From: Sedimentisphaerales bacterium
GTDB taxonomy: Bacteria; Planctomycetota; Phycisphaerae; Sedimentisphaerales; Anaerobacaceae
Length of the DNA: 40,217 nucleotides
Assembly: GCA_016933295.1 (NCBI GenBank)
Contig: JAFGBG010000128.1
Location: 1 to 40,217, forward strand
Direction of reading: 5' to 3'
Shown here in pieces: positions 15,867-26,304 of the stretch. A program made the translations under genes and the position numbers. The stretch's first letter is position 1. Every line of letters starts with the position of its first letter. The notes under the pieces are model-generated. The model was given only the letters and a program-made list of their open reading frames with translations, ran no database searches and was not told the DNA's origin.

Positions 15867-16958
15867 TTATTGCCGCAGCGGCGGCGGTCCAAAAATGTTT
15901 TTAAGCTCCTCAACCTGCACGGCAGGTAACCAATCAGTCATACCATTACGCCAGACTAAAGTTTGAGGTGTTAACTGTCCATCCTGTACCTGCTTTTGCA
16001 AAACAGAAATATCAAATGGGCCGGCTTGCTGACCGCCTATAACCACGTAATATTTTACTGATTGAGGCAACGGCGGAGGAGTTGCACCCGAAGCCTCTTT
16101 CTGACCAGATAATGTCTGTCCCATTTGATTGGCCATTGCAAAACCCATACCCATGCTCATGCCGCCTCCAGCCATACCATTGGGATTCTTCGCTGCTTCT
16201 TCCATCGCATTAGCAGCCTGGAATTGTGCATATTTATTCAAGTCACCTATTGCACCCATGCTTGTACGCTTGTCGAGCGCTTCTTCGACTGTATCTGGAA
16301 GCGATATACTTTCGACCAGCATAGTAGAAAGCTCCAGTCCATATTTTACAAAGTCATCCTTAATTTTTTCTGTAACGAAATTACCCAGCGCCTCGTAATT
16401 AGCCGCCAGGTCGAGCACTGGTATTTTGCTCTCGCCAATGACACCGGCAAATCGAGAAACAATTAAATTCCGCAATTGTTCCGTAATTTCTCCTGTAGTA
16501 AAATGGCCATCAGTCCCAACAATTTCACGAAGGAAAGCACTCGGATCAACTACTTTAACAACATATGTACCGAAAGCCCGTAAACGAACCGGGCCAAATT
16601 CCGCGTCACGCAAGGTAATAGGATGCTGTGTGCCCCACTTCAAGTCAGTAAAACGCCTCGTGTTAACAAAATATACTTCAGCTTTAAATGGACTGTTGAA
16701 ACCATGAATCCAGCCTCTCAATGTCGAAAGTATCGGCAAATTCTGAGTCTCCAGAGTGTACATACCCGGTTTGAATACATCTGCAATCTGTCCTTCGTTG
16801 ACAAATATGGAAACCTGTCCTTCCCGAACGGTTAATTTCGCACCCATCTTGATTTCATTATTGTGTCTCGGGAAACGATAGACCATCGTATCATTAGATG
16901 AATCGGTCCACTCAATAATATCTATAAATTCGCCGCGTATTTTATCAAACAGTCCCAT
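15867..16958 (-). CDS. SPFH-domain protein with C-terminal GYF_2 domain (YdjI-like)
   Basis: A 363-residue protein. Residues about 30-250 form an SPFH/band-7 domain of the 'virion core protein' type seen in B. subtilis YdjI (FVNEGQIADVFKPGMYTLET, WGTQHPITLRD, FGTYVVKVVDPSAFL, LSTMLVESISLPDTVEEAL). A Gly/Met/Gln/Ala-rich linker (about 250-295) leads to a C-terminal GYF_2 domain (YYVVIGGQQAGPFDISVLQ ... TLVWRNGMTDWLPA). In bacilli, YdjI works with membrane-stress proteins, and other family members also carry zinc-ribbon or GYF tails. There is no N-terminal membrane segment, so it probably binds the membrane peripherally. ATG 16958 has a TAGGAGA ribosome site. It lies 62 bases after the zinc-ribbon gene on the same strand, and the two probably act together. 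Confidence 0.88.
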   Translation of the reverse strand: MGLFDKIRGEFIDIIEWTDSSNDTMVYRFPRHNNEIKMGAKLTVREGQVSIFVNEGQIADVFKPGMYTLETQNLPILSTLRGWIHGFNSPFKAEVYFVNTRRFTDLKWGTQHPITLRDAEFGPVRLRAFGTYVVKVVDPSAFLREIVGTDGHFTTGEITEQLRNLIVSRFAGVIGESKIPVLDLAANYEALGNFVTEKIKDDFVKYGLELSTMLVESISLPDTVEEALDKRTSMGAIGDLNKYAQFQAANAMEEAAKNPNGMAGGGMSMGMGFAMANQMGQTLSGQKEASGATPPPLPQSVKYYVVIGGQQAGPFDISVLQKQVQDGQLTPQTLVWRNGMTDWLPAVQVEELKNIFGPPPLRQ

Positions 16959-17020
16959 GTTTATCTCCTAACAATCTTCCACAAGGTTTCTGCAAAATTC
17001 TTAATTCGAATTCCAAACTC

Positions 17021-18481
17021 TTATGTACGTCTCTGTAACTCCTGCCAGTTCATATTTGAATACAAATTCGGATTAAATGAACTGTCGTTTGCAACAATAT
17101 ACTCACCCAATCCATTACCCCAGGCATGGTCATAACCACCCGGAAGCTGCGGGCTGTAATCCGAAGATGGATCATTATACGATTGCACACCGCGGAAAGC
17201 CTCAGTCCAGTTATCGTGCATTCGGTCCTGGGCCGCCGAACGAGCCCAGTAACCATCCATAATACTGTCACCTGCTTCACTAATCGAACGTGACAAGTCA
17301 CCAATTCTTTGAAGGCTTCGTCTTTGGTCAGCCGCCATCTGCTGCATCATTTTTGCTATCATTTCCCGCTCTTTTATTATTCTCCGGCTTTCCATCTGGC
17401 ATGCCTGAAGCCATCTTGGATTCATCTTAAAGGATTTTACCGAAGCCATACACGCCTGTCCTACGGCGTCGAGATTTCCCGCAGAAGCGCGAAAAGCATA
17501 CAGAGCTTCCGCTACCCAGAAAATATTTTCCTGCTTTGAAAGTTTTGTACCTGTCTGTGTAACAACCTTAGATACTACACAGAATATGTCTTCATCCATT
17601 TGTTTGCCATCCAGGTTATAATTAATACGAATTCTTGAGCCATCCGAGGAAAGCGGATTAAATACATCTTCCTGGCCGCCGCTTAAAGATAAAGCAAGTT
17701 TGGGTAATGATTCTTCGGCAGTTATTCGAACATTTACACCATATGGTTTATAACGAGGTGATATGAGATTCTTCAAACCTTTAGTTGCGGATTCCAAACC
17801 TGGTATTTGTTTAAGCAATCCCTTGCTTTTTTCCATGCGTTCCCTGATTTTATCTTTACTAAAGTAGTTGGTCAATCCGCCACTGAAATCCCACATACTT
17901 GATTTTGTCTGAGAGTCGGATTTAGGTTTCTCAACCTGTTCACTGCCTTCCAACGGACCTCGGTATCGAGGAACTACCAGACTTTTGAGTACTTCCTGTG
18001 ATGTCATTGGAGCGCGCGATTCAATGCCATCTTCTTTGAAAAAATGAGAATTCTTTCCAAGTTTGCTGAAAGCTTCTGTCAGGATATTTTTATGCCATAT
18101 ACAGGGAATTGTCGGGAGCCACTCGATTTGCTCAGGGCCGTTCGGATTCCATGCTCGAAAAGAAGGAATCGCCGGTAAGGTAGCGCTATCACGCCACCAG
18201 ATATCACCCTGAAACTCCCATTCAGCAGGAATAAGAAATTGAAAAGCGACAAGGCCGCTCTTGAGGTCTGTGTGTGTAGCCCTTTTCATGCGGACACCCC
18301 ACATGCTTGCTGCCGCGTCATGATCAGAGCCTGAAACCTGAGGGGGTCCGCCTGGAATCTGTTGAGCTGTCTGATTTAATCTTACAAGAGATGAACCGCA
18401 GTACTGACAAGTTAACTGATTACCATATCCATGAGGAATAGATCCGCCGCACTGGGGACAAGTTTCCGCCTTAATAGCCAT
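17021..18481 (-). CDS. Zinc-ribbon protein of unknown function, partner of the SPFH protein
   Basis: A 486-residue protein beginning with a zinc ribbon (CPQCGGSIPHGYGNQLTCQYCG: two CxxC pairs, residues about 8-30). A large domain follows (about 65-390), with SGLVAFQFLIPAEWEFQG near its start; I do not recognise it. A helical segment (about 350-415) contains MQQMAADQRRSLQRIGD, and a Gly/Asn/Tyr-rich tail ends near NLYSNMNWQELQRR. No signal peptide or transmembrane segment is evident. The gene sits upstream of the SPFH-GYF gene in the same operon. Zinc-ribbon/SPFH pairs occur in phage-shock-like membrane-stress loci such as B. subtilis ydjGHI, so a membrane-stress or protein-quality role is inferred. 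A GGAG ribosome site precedes ATG 18481. Confidence 0.78.
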   Translation of the reverse strand: MAIKAETCPQCGGSIPHGYGNQLTCQYCGSSLVRLNQTAQQIPGGPPQVSGSDHDAAASMWGVRMKRATHTDLKSGLVAFQFLIPAEWEFQGDIWWRDSATLPAIPSFRAWNPNGPEQIEWLPTIPCIWHKNILTEAFSKLGKNSHFFKEDGIESRAPMTSQEVLKSLVVPRYRGPLEGSEQVEKPKSDSQTKSSMWDFSGGLTNYFSKDKIRERMEKSKGLLKQIPGLESATKGLKNLISPRYKPYGVNVRITAEESLPKLALSLSGGQEDVFNPLSSDGSRIRINYNLDGKQMDEDIFCVVSKVVTQTGTKLSKQENIFWVAEALYAFRASAGNLDAVGQACMASVKSFKMNPRWLQACQMESRRIIKEREMIAKMMQQMAADQRRSLQRIGDLSRSISEAGDSIMDGYWARSAAQDRMHDNWTEAFRGVQSYNDPSSDYSPQLPGGYDHAWGNGLGEYIVANDSSFNPNLYSNMNWQELQRRT

Positions 18482-18885
18482 AAAAAAACTCCATCTTTCA
18501 CCTGGATCATAATTTCATAGTATTAGCAATATAAATCCCGCCTCCTTATTTAATTATAATATTCCCCAAAAACCGTACGATTGCCGGTTGAAGAGTATCA
18601 AATTAAATTAATGAACAGCTAACGCAAATATCCTTAAATGTGAATATATACAAATATCACAATAAATACAAGAAAATACAGAACGTTAAATACCGAATAT
18701 TTTAGGGACCGACTCCCATAGTAAGTCAATAGATATAAAGGATTTATCTCCCTGCCTCATAAGGTGAAGTATTGACTTTACCACTCAATATATGTTAAAA
18801 TGGGAAGATTTAGAATTTTCTTATTATTAAACCTTCGCCGTTGATGTGAACATTGATGGGGATAGATTACCGGACTCGCTTTAAT
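18482..18885. other. Divergent intergenic region upstream of the giant gene
   Basis: AT-rich spacer of about 400 bases between divergent genes. It contains the promoter at 18772-18801 and an 85-base leader before ATG 18886. Nothing else was recognised. Confidence 0.5.
18772..18801 (+). promoter_or_regulatory. Predicted promoter of the giant CotH/lamin-tail gene
   Basis: TTGACT (18772-18777) and TAAAAT (18796-18801) are separated by 18 bases. The -10 region ATGTTAAAAT begins 15 bases after the -35, exactly as ATGTTATAAAA does in the 12544 promoter. Confidence 0.55.
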
Positions 18886-21800
18886 ATGAAAAAAACACTA
18901 TTAATTTTTACAACCATCCTGTTTCTTGCCGGATCTGCAAAAGCTAATAATCCCTACGATGTAGTGATTAGCGAAATAATGTACCACCCTTTTCACGCAG
19001 TCAACCACCCTGAAAATACTGGAGAAGAATATATTGAGTTGTATAACCGCGGTTTCAGTACTGTCAACCTGTCAGGCTGGGAATTCGGCAGCGGCGTAGA
19101 TTTTGTCTTTCCTGACAATCTTATAATCGGGGCGGGTGAGTATCTTGTTATCGCTTCCAATATTGATGTATTTACGGGTAAATATCCGCAAGTCAATAAT
19201 GTGATCGGCGGCTGGGAAGGCCAGTTAAGCAATTCAGGCGAAAAAATCGAACTTAGGGATAATTTCGGCAGAATAATCGATACCGTCGAATACGCCGACG
19301 AAGGTGACTGGACGATACGTGAGCTTGGACCGATGGATCATGAACATCGCGGCTGGCAATGGTCGGATTCACATGACGGCGGCGGAAAGTCTCTGGAGCT
19401 TATAAATCCTTTTATGCCGAATGAATACGGCGGGAACTGGGCCGCAAGCGGAGCCGACGGAGGCACGCCCGGAACGGTCAACTCTGTCAACAACAATGAT
19501 ATTGCGCCGCTGATTTTGGACATGGAGCATTATCCGATCATTCCCGGGCCGGACGATGAAGTTACCGTAACAGCCGAAATCATTGATGAGCTTAACGGCG
19601 GTATTTCAGTAACATTATATTATCGCGTCGATATTTCCGAATATGAAGACCAGTATATATACCCGCAACATAATCCGGCGGATTACAATGTTCTGCAGAT
19701 GTTCGACGACGGTGCTCACGACGACGGTAGTCCGAGTGACGGCATATATAGCGCGCGGATACCCGCACAGGCCGACGGTACAATCATCGAATTCTATGTC
19801 GAAGCCCTGGACACAACAGGTAATTCCCGCACATGGCCCGCCCCGAGCCTGGTGGACGGGATAGAACAGCAGGTTACGAACGCACTTTATCAGGTGGACG
19901 GCCAATTCGATCCGGAGATATGGATACCCGGCAGCCAGCCGATTTACTATCTAATTATAACCGAAGCTGAGCGGGGAAGACTGGCAGATATCGGTAACGA
20001 CGGTGACCCGTGGAACGGCGAAGGTGCCACCGACGCCCAAATGAACGCTACTTTTATAAGTGTCGATGGAGTTGACATTAAGCTGCGATACGGCGTCGGT
20101 ATTCGCAACAGAGGAAATCAAACCCGTACGAGGCCGGCAAATTCACCCATGAATTACCGGGTAAACTTCAGGAACGACCGCCCGTGGAAGGACGTTACGG
20201 CAATAAATCTTAACAGTAAATTTCCGCACCTCCAGCTGGCCGGCAGTTTGTTGTTTCAGCTTGCAGGTCTGCCTGCGGCAAACGCCACCGCCATTCAGGT
20301 GAGGGTCAACGGCGAAAATCTCGCTCTCAGTGATTATGATACAACGTATGGCTCATACGTCCATATGGAAGTTTACGATAGCGACTGGGCTGCTAATCAT
20401 TTCCCCGATGATGATAAAGGAAATCTATATCGCTGTACGTACGTGATACTGCCGAATGGAAGCAGAATTTATGCCGATCTTGATTACAAGGAAAAACGCG
20501 GCGAGATCCCGAATCCGGATGACTATCGCGGCAATTACCCCAAGCGAACGAACGCCTCTCAGGACGATTATTCGGATTTGTTCTACCTGATAGACAAACT
20601 CAATAATCCGGATATACCCGATGATGATTTCGTATCGGAAGTGGCTACGGCAATAGATGTCGAAAAATGGCTGAGGTTTATTGTTGTTGATTCCCTGCTG
20701 GGCAATAAGGAAGGTGGATTGGCGACAGGAAGCGGCGACGACTTCGCAATGTATCGCGGCATCGAAGACCCGAGATTTTTACTTATGCCGCATGATCTGG
20801 ATACTATCTTAGGTCATTCCTACGAACCGGATCGGAATATTTTCACCTACGATGACGTCGATGGTCTGGATCGCCTGCTCCATCACCCGGATATTATTAA
20901 GTTATACTATCAGCAGTATGAAGAACTCACAAAAACGGTTTTTGCACCGGAGAATATCTTTACGGTAATCGACGAATTGCTGGGCGATTGGGTACCAGAT
21001 TCAGAGATTAGCGGCAATCACGGCATTCAGGAATTTCTGGTCAACCGTATTGACAGCATACTATCTTACGGGCAACAAAATTCCGACGACAATCCCCAGA
21101 TACCTCAGCAGTTTTCAATTGAGTGTGATTTAACTTTCTCAAACGGATTTTATCTGGCTGAAAGCAATCTCGTCAATAGTGGTACTATTTACGGCACAGC
21201 AAATGCTATTAATACATGCTCGGTGACTGTCAACAGCCTCCCGGCCAACTGGTCGCAGAAAAACGGCACATGGTCAAATAAGGAAAATATTCTCCTCGAA
21301 CCGGGTATCAACCGTGTTACAATCCGGGCCTTTGACGGTCCGAACGGTTCCGGCACAGAATTGGAACAGGGATATATAGATATATGGTACGACACCGGCT
21401 CAACCAACGACTATCCAAAAGGAGCTTCCGACGGCCCTACAGGAGATATAAATCTGCCCGATGAAAATCCCGAACTGACTCTTAATCTTATTACCCGTGA
21501 CAGCTACCTGCCGGGTGTGCCTGTGCTGATTCGGATTGAGATACTCACGGATCATGGTAATGTTCATCGGGATATATGGAACGCCGTCGCAAGCCTTTCA
21601 ATTGATAATCCTAATATCACAATGTCCCAGGACCAAGTAGTACTGTATAACGGATTAGGCAGCTCTTTAGTGACATTTACCGGAAACGGAGATTTCACCC
21701 TTACGATTGATGCTATCGGTCTGCAAGCCGATAAAACACTTGCCGACTGGAGCGGCCGGCCGATCAACACAGTATCAGGAACTCTTAATCATTCGGCGGT

Positions 21801-24800
21801 CTGGAGCGGCGTCTATCATATCACAGGCGGCGATTTTTTGATTCCTGACAAAGTAAATTTAACTCTGAATCCCGGCGCTCTTGTCTTAATCGACGGCGTC
21901 CCATCAGGCACCAACGGCACGGATATTAACGTCGAGGGCTCCATTCAGTCACTCGGCACCGCGGAATCCCCGATTACTTTCACGGCATATACAGCCGGTC
22001 AAAACTGGGGAAAATTGTACCATGATGACGCGGAGCTGTCCTTTTTCCTGTACACAAACATCACACAGGCCGGGCATTCGCCGCACATGGGACATTCAAA
22101 TTCCGGTCCGACTATCCAAGCTTCGAACTCAACGCTCGTTTTCAATCACGCCAACTTTACCGATAACGCCGGCAAAACCATGAATGTCAGCTCAGGTTGC
22201 GATTTGACTTTCCACGATTGTCTGCTCGCACGGTCCGTTATGGGACCGGAGATATCAGGTTCGGCAATATTATTCGAGGATAGCTGGATTACAGAGATGC
22301 GATCCAACGATGACGGCGATGGAATATATATTCATTCTCAGGAAGCCGGACAAAGCTGCATCCTGAGGGGCGGGGTTTCGGCGAATATGGACGACGACGG
22401 CATCGATTTGTTGGGAGCGGAAGTCACAATCGAGGATTTTATCGTCCGTGACTGTAAGGACAAGGGAATCAGCTCCTATGGCGGACAAACAAACATTAAC
22501 AATTGCTTGGTTGTAGAGAACAACAGAGCACCTGAAGATCCGACCGTGGCAAGTATTGCCGCAAAAGCATACGAAGGTGAAACGGCGGTTGTCAACATAG
22601 ATCATACTACTATTGTCACTACAAAAACCGAAGGCACTGTAGATATCGGCATACAATCGCACAATAAATATGGTGTCCAGAGCGGCACAATTATTTACAA
22701 TATTACCAATTCGATAATCGACGCCACCGATCCTGTCGATGTTCAGGCTCCGTATATCGAGTCGGACATTCAAATTAATTATTCCAATGTCTTTAATGAA
22801 GCATGGCCCGGCACAAACAATATCAATACCGACCCGTTATTTGTCGACCGTGACAACCACAACTATCGGCTCACATGGTTTTCGCCGTGCATCGATGCCG
22901 GTGATCCTTCCGCCGGCTATGACCTTGATGGCACAATAACCGATCAGGGATATTACCGGTTTGTCCGGGGAACACAGGAATTATCCGAAACAACACTGAC
23001 CGAGGATACGATTTGGACATCTCAGGAGGGGCCGTATCACATTCTAAGCGATTTGATTGTCCCTCCCGGAATAACACTAACTATAATGCCGGGAACGACC
23101 GTTTTCTTTGAGCCGGACACAGGGATCACCATCAACGGCACGCTGATTGTCGAAGGCTCGCAGAATCAATTAATCCGCTTCACCCGTTCGCCAGGCACTT
23201 CCGGAACCTGGAACGGATTGCAGTTTGCCGACACAGTCAGTGACAATCGTATTTCTTACGCCGTGCTCGAATACGGGCAAACGGACAACGGCATGATCGG
23301 CCTGATTAATTCCAGATTGTCGGTCGATTATTCTACTTTTGACCACAGCGCCCTATGGCGTATTCGGACCACGAATTCTTCGCTGGCCGTCCGAAATTCC
23401 GTCTTCACCGACATGATGGATCCCGGGCAAAACCCTACCGATAATCGCAGTGAACATATATTGGGCAGCGGCATCATGTCGAATGGCCGACTCGTTATCG
23501 AAAACAATATCTTCGGCAAAACACCCGGACATAACGATGCAATCGATCTCGACAGAGCAGCACGCCCCGGTCCGATTCCCCAAATACTTTACAATATGTT
23601 TACAGGTGGAGGAGATGAAGCCCTGGACCTCGAAGCCGATGCCCATATCGAAGGCAATATTTTCATGCACTATCATAAAGATGTCTATAATAAAGACCCG
23701 GGCGAGAGTAATGTCATTTCTCTTGGAAGCGCAAAAAACCTGACGGTTGTCCGAAACATCATGTACGATGTGGACCACGTAATACTCGTGAAAGAAAATT
23801 CTTTCGTGACTTTCGTGAATAACACTATCGTAGACGCCGACAAAGCAGTCATCTATTTCGATCTACCCGGCCAAACACTTGGTCCGGGTCTCGGAGCCAA
23901 TGTAAACGGGTGCATATTCTGGAACAATAAGGGAATGATTTTTGACAAAGTCGGCCCTTCGACTCAACTGACAGTGTCAAATTCCATCATTCCACTTGAA
24001 TGGCACTACCTCGGTGCGGGCAATATCGACACAAATCCGCTTTTTGCGGATGAACAAGGGGACTTCCGCCTGAGACCCGACTCCAAGGCGATCAATGCGG
24101 GTCCATGGAGCCTCGATATGGGCGCAATGGTTCCCGCCGGAGCCGCAATAAGCGGCGAACCCAATCCCGTCACCTATCTCACCAACGCCACACTGATAGT
24201 CGGTGGTCCTGGAATAACACACTATAAATACTCTATTAATAATCCGACAGGACTCTGGAGTGAGGAACTACCGGTGGACGTGCCGATCGAATTGAACAAT
24301 CTTCTCAATAAAAATTCCTATACGATCTATGCTATCGGCAAAAATTCCGCAGGTCTCTGGCAAAGCCAGGAACATCCGACGGCCTCGAAGACCTGGACGG
24401 TCGATGTTGCACATTCCGAACTTCTCATCAATGAAATATCAGCGAATACGGCGGAAACAGAATCCGACATGATCGAATTATATTACGATGGTCCGGCGCC
24501 GCTGGATTTGGCCGATATGAGCTTGTCGGACGATCCGGGGGAGCCACGAAAATTCGTATTCAGTTCAAGTTTTCTCGATACAACGATAATGAATCCAGGC
24601 GATTATTTGATTCTCTACGGCGACCATCTGACAGACATCAAAAATCATATTGGTTTCGCACTCAAGGCAGACGGAGAAGGATTATATCTCTATGGTAAAC
24701 GTACAGATGGAGGAAATCTAATCGACGCGATAGAATTCGGCACTCAGATACAAAATTACTCAATAGGTCGCGTCGGTTATGACAAAAGATGGACATTAAA

Positions 24801-26304
24801 TCTCCCAACCCCCGGCCTGCCCAATACTACGGCTCCAGCCGGCGATCCGGACAAGTTGAAAATTAACGAATGGCTTGCCAACGGCGAAGTTCTTTTCGAC
24901 GATGATTTCATCGAGTTGTATAATCCGAATTCTCTGCCGGTAGATTTGAGCGGCATGTACCTCACGGATAATCCGGTTTCACAACCGGAAAAGCATCGAC
25001 TGCCTTTACTGAGTTTCATCGCTCCTGAGGGCTATGCCGTTTTCAAGGCCAATGAAGGCAATCAATCCTCGGACCTCAATTTCAAACTTTCCGCCAACGG
25101 CGAAATGATTGGTCTGTTCGATAAGAATCTCAATATGATAGACCAAATATTTTTCGGCCCGCAAACAACCGATGTCTCTCAGGGACGCGCTCCCGACGGT
25201 TCGTCCAACTTTGAATACTTTGAGCTGCCGACCCCGGGTATCGCCAATACTTTCATCAATCATGTCGAGACAAAGTTCACACTTGTCTCCGAGGACGCCG
25301 ATAAGCTGGTTTTTGTTCCCACAGAATCGATCGATGACAACTGGAAAGGCGGCGGTATCTTCGACGACACGGCATGGATGCCTGTAAACGGGGAGCCCGG
25401 TGGAGTCGGTTATGAAAGAAACAGCGGCTACGAAAACCTTATCAGTCTCGATATAGAAGATCTAATGTACCATAATCTCACGACCTTTTATGTCAGGATA
25501 CCATTTATAGTTGATATCAATCCGGATTATTTCAAAGCAATGTCGCTTAGAATTCGCTACGATGACGGTTTCGTCGCCTATCTCAACGGTACGGAAATAG
25601 CCAGACGCAACTTTACCGGTGATCCGGCGTGGAATTCGCACGCCGACGGCGACCACGAAGCGAACGGAGCCAACTTTGACACCGAGGTCGATATTTCAGA
25701 ATTTATCGGCCTGTTAAGAACAGGCGATAATATTTTGGCGATTCACGGGCTCAACGATGATACAAATAGTTCGGACCTTATCATTTCAGCGGAACTGGAG
25801 GCAACCGCTGTGGTAAGCGACCAGGAATATCCCTTCTCGGAAGATATGGAAGTTCTCGCCGGCCTGCGTGTCACCGAGCTGATGTACCATGCCGCGGAAG
25901 GAGAGCAATTCGATTATATCGAACTTCAAAATATTAACGGTACACCAATTAATCTTAACGGTGTCCGAATTGAAGGTGGAATTCAGTTTACATTTCCGAA
26001 TATCGAGCTTGCATCCGGCGAATATGTTTTAGTGGTCAGCGATTCGTCTCTTTTCAATGGTATGGGCCTGAACATTGCCGGTGAATATAATGGCAAACTC
26101 AGCAATAAAGGAGAGGATATTCTTGTCCGACTTGCCCGGCCTTTGGAAGCCGCCGTACTGAGATTCAATTACAATGATAACTGGTATCCAACAACCGACG
26201 GCGAAGGCCTCTCGCTTGAGATAATCGATCCTGCCGGTCATCCGGCAATGTGGAATGAAGCCCAATATTGGCAACCCGCGACTCCCAATCCCGGCAGCTC
26301 GTAA
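18886..26304 (+). CDS. Giant secreted protein: lamin-tail domains, CotH kinase, two beta-helix regions
   Basis: About 2472 residues. ATG 18886 starts a clean signal peptide (MKKTLLIFTTILFLAGSAKA); TTG 18853 upstream would bury it. Domains by eye: lamin-tail domain 1 (about 25-150, VVISEIMYHP, EYIELYNR, LSGWEF); a beta-sandwich (about 215-340); a CotH-kinase-like domain (about 350-720, with KLRYGVGIRNRG and the metal-binding type motif MPHDLDTILG near 633); a sandwich region (about 750-970); beta-helix 1 (about 980-1330); beta-helix 2 (about 1370-1750), each closing with 'DPLFxD...DAG/NAG'; lamin-tail 2 (about 1843-1968) and 3 (about 1988-2121); a galactose-binding-like sandwich (about 2128-2305); and lamin-tail 4 (about 2323-2471). 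CotH proteins phosphorylate proteins in spores; planctomycete CotH/LTD proteins are uncharacterised. No sortase or PEP-CTERM tail is visible. Confidence 0.88.
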   Translation: MKKTLLIFTTILFLAGSAKANNPYDVVISEIMYHPFHAVNHPENTGEEYIELYNRGFSTVNLSGWEFGSGVDFVFPDNLIIGAGEYLVIASNIDVFTGKYPQVNNVIGGWEGQLSNSGEKIELRDNFGRIIDTVEYADEGDWTIRELGPMDHEHRGWQWSDSHDGGGKSLELINPFMPNEYGGNWAASGADGGTPGTVNSVNNNDIAPLILDMEHYPIIPGPDDEVTVTAEIIDELNGGISVTLYYRVDISEYEDQYIYPQHNPADYNVLQMFDDGAHDDGSPSDGIYSARIPAQADGTIIEFYVEALDTTGNSRTWPAPSLVDGIEQQVTNALYQVDGQFDPEIWIPGSQPIYYLIITEAERGRLADIGNDGDPWNGEGATDAQMNATFISVDGVDIKLRYGVGIRNRGNQTRTRPANSPMNYRVNFRNDRPWKDVTAINLNSKFPHLQLAGSLLFQLAGLPAANATAIQVRVNGENLALSDYDTTYGSYVHMEVYDSDWAANHFPDDDKGNLYRCTYVILPNGSRIYADLDYKEKRGEIPNPDDYRGNYPKRTNASQDDYSDLFYLIDKLNNPDIPDDDFVSEVATAIDVEKWLRFIVVDSLLGNKEGGLATGSGDDFAMYRGIEDPRFLLMPHDLDTILGHSYEPDRNIFTYDDVDGLDRLLHHPDIIKLYYQQYEELTKTVFAPENIFTVIDELLGDWVPDSEISGNHGIQEFLVNRIDSILSYGQQNSDDNPQIPQQFSIECDLTFSNGFYLAESNLVNSGTIYGTANAINTCSVTVNSLPANWSQKNGTWSNKENILLEPGINRVTIRAFDGPNGSGTELEQGYIDIWYDTGSTNDYPKGASDGPTGDINLPDENPELTLNLITRDSYLPGVPVLIRIEILTDHGNVHRDIWNAVASLSIDNPNITMSQDQVVLYNGLGSSLVTFTGNGDFTLTIDAIGLQADKTLADWSGRPINTVSGTLNHSAVWSGVYHITGGDFLIPDKVNLTLNPGALVLIDGVPSGTNGTDINVEGSIQSLGTAESPITFTAYTAGQNWGKLYHDDAELSFFLYTNITQAGHSPHMGHSNSGPTIQASNSTLVFNHANFTDNAGKTMNVSSGCDLTFHDCLLARSVMGPEISGSAILFEDSWITEMRSNDDGDGIYIHSQEAGQSCILRGGVSANMDDDGIDLLGAEVTIEDFIVRDCKDKGISSYGGQTNINNCLVVENNRAPEDPTVASIAAKAYEGETAVVNIDHTTIVTTKTEGTVDIGIQSHNKYGVQSGTIIYNITNSIIDATDPVDVQAPYIESDIQINYSNVFNEAWPGTNNINTDPLFVDRDNHNYRLTWFSPCIDAGDPSAGYDLDGTITDQGYYRFVRGTQELSETTLTEDTIWTSQEGPYHILSDLIVPPGITLTIMPGTTVFFEPDTGITINGTLIVEGSQNQLIRFTRSPGTSGTWNGLQFADTVSDNRISYAVLEYGQTDNGMIGLINSRLSVDYSTFDHSALWRIRTTNSSLAVRNSVFTDMMDPGQNPTDNRSEHILGSGIMSNGRLVIENNIFGKTPGHNDAIDLDRAARPGPIPQILYNMFTGGGDEALDLEADAHIEGNIFMHYHKDVYNKDPGESNVISLGSAKNLTVVRNIMYDVDHVILVKENSFVTFVNNTIVDADKAVIYFDLPGQTLGPGLGANVNGCIFWNNKGMIFDKVGPSTQLTVSNSIIPLEWHYLGAGNIDTNPLFADEQGDFRLRPDSKAINAGPWSLDMGAMVPAGAAISGEPNPVTYLTNATLIVGGPGITHYKYSINNPTGLWSEELPVDVPIELNNLLNKNSYTIYAIGKNSAGLWQSQEHPTASKTWTVDVAHSELLINEISANTAETESDMIELYYDGPAPLDLADMSLSDDPGEPRKFVFSSSFLDTTIMNPGDYLILYGDHLTDIKNHIGFALKADGEGLYLYGKRTDGGNLIDAIEFGTQIQNYSIGRVGYDKRWTLNLPTPGLPNTTAPAGDPDKLKINEWLANGEVLFDDDFIELYNPNSLPVDLSGMYLTDNPVSQPEKHRLPLLSFIAPEGYAVFKANEGNQSSDLNFKLSANGEMIGLFDKNLNMIDQIFFGPQTTDVSQGRAPDGSSNFEYFELPTPGIANTFINHVETKFTLVSEDADKLVFVPTESIDDNWKGGGIFDDTAWMPVNGEPGGVGYERNSGYENLISLDIEDLMYHNLTTFYVRIPFIVDINPDYFKAMSLRIRYDDGFVAYLNGTEIARRNFTGDPAWNSHADGDHEANGANFDTEVDISEFIGLLRTGDNILAIHGLNDDTNSSDLIISAELEATAVVSDQEYPFSEDMEVLAGLRVTELMYHAAEGEQFDYIELQNINGTPINLNGVRIEGGIQFTFPNIELASGEYVLVVSDSSLFNGMGLNIAGEYNGKLSNKGEDILVRLARPLEAAVLRFNYNDNWYPTTDGEGLSLEIIDPAGHPAMWNEAQYWQPATPNPGSS

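Noticed and set aside
22270-23778. Long minus-strand frames (167 and 141 codons) inside the giant gene
   Set aside because: They are antisense to beta-helix coding sequence with clear repeats and have no independent support.
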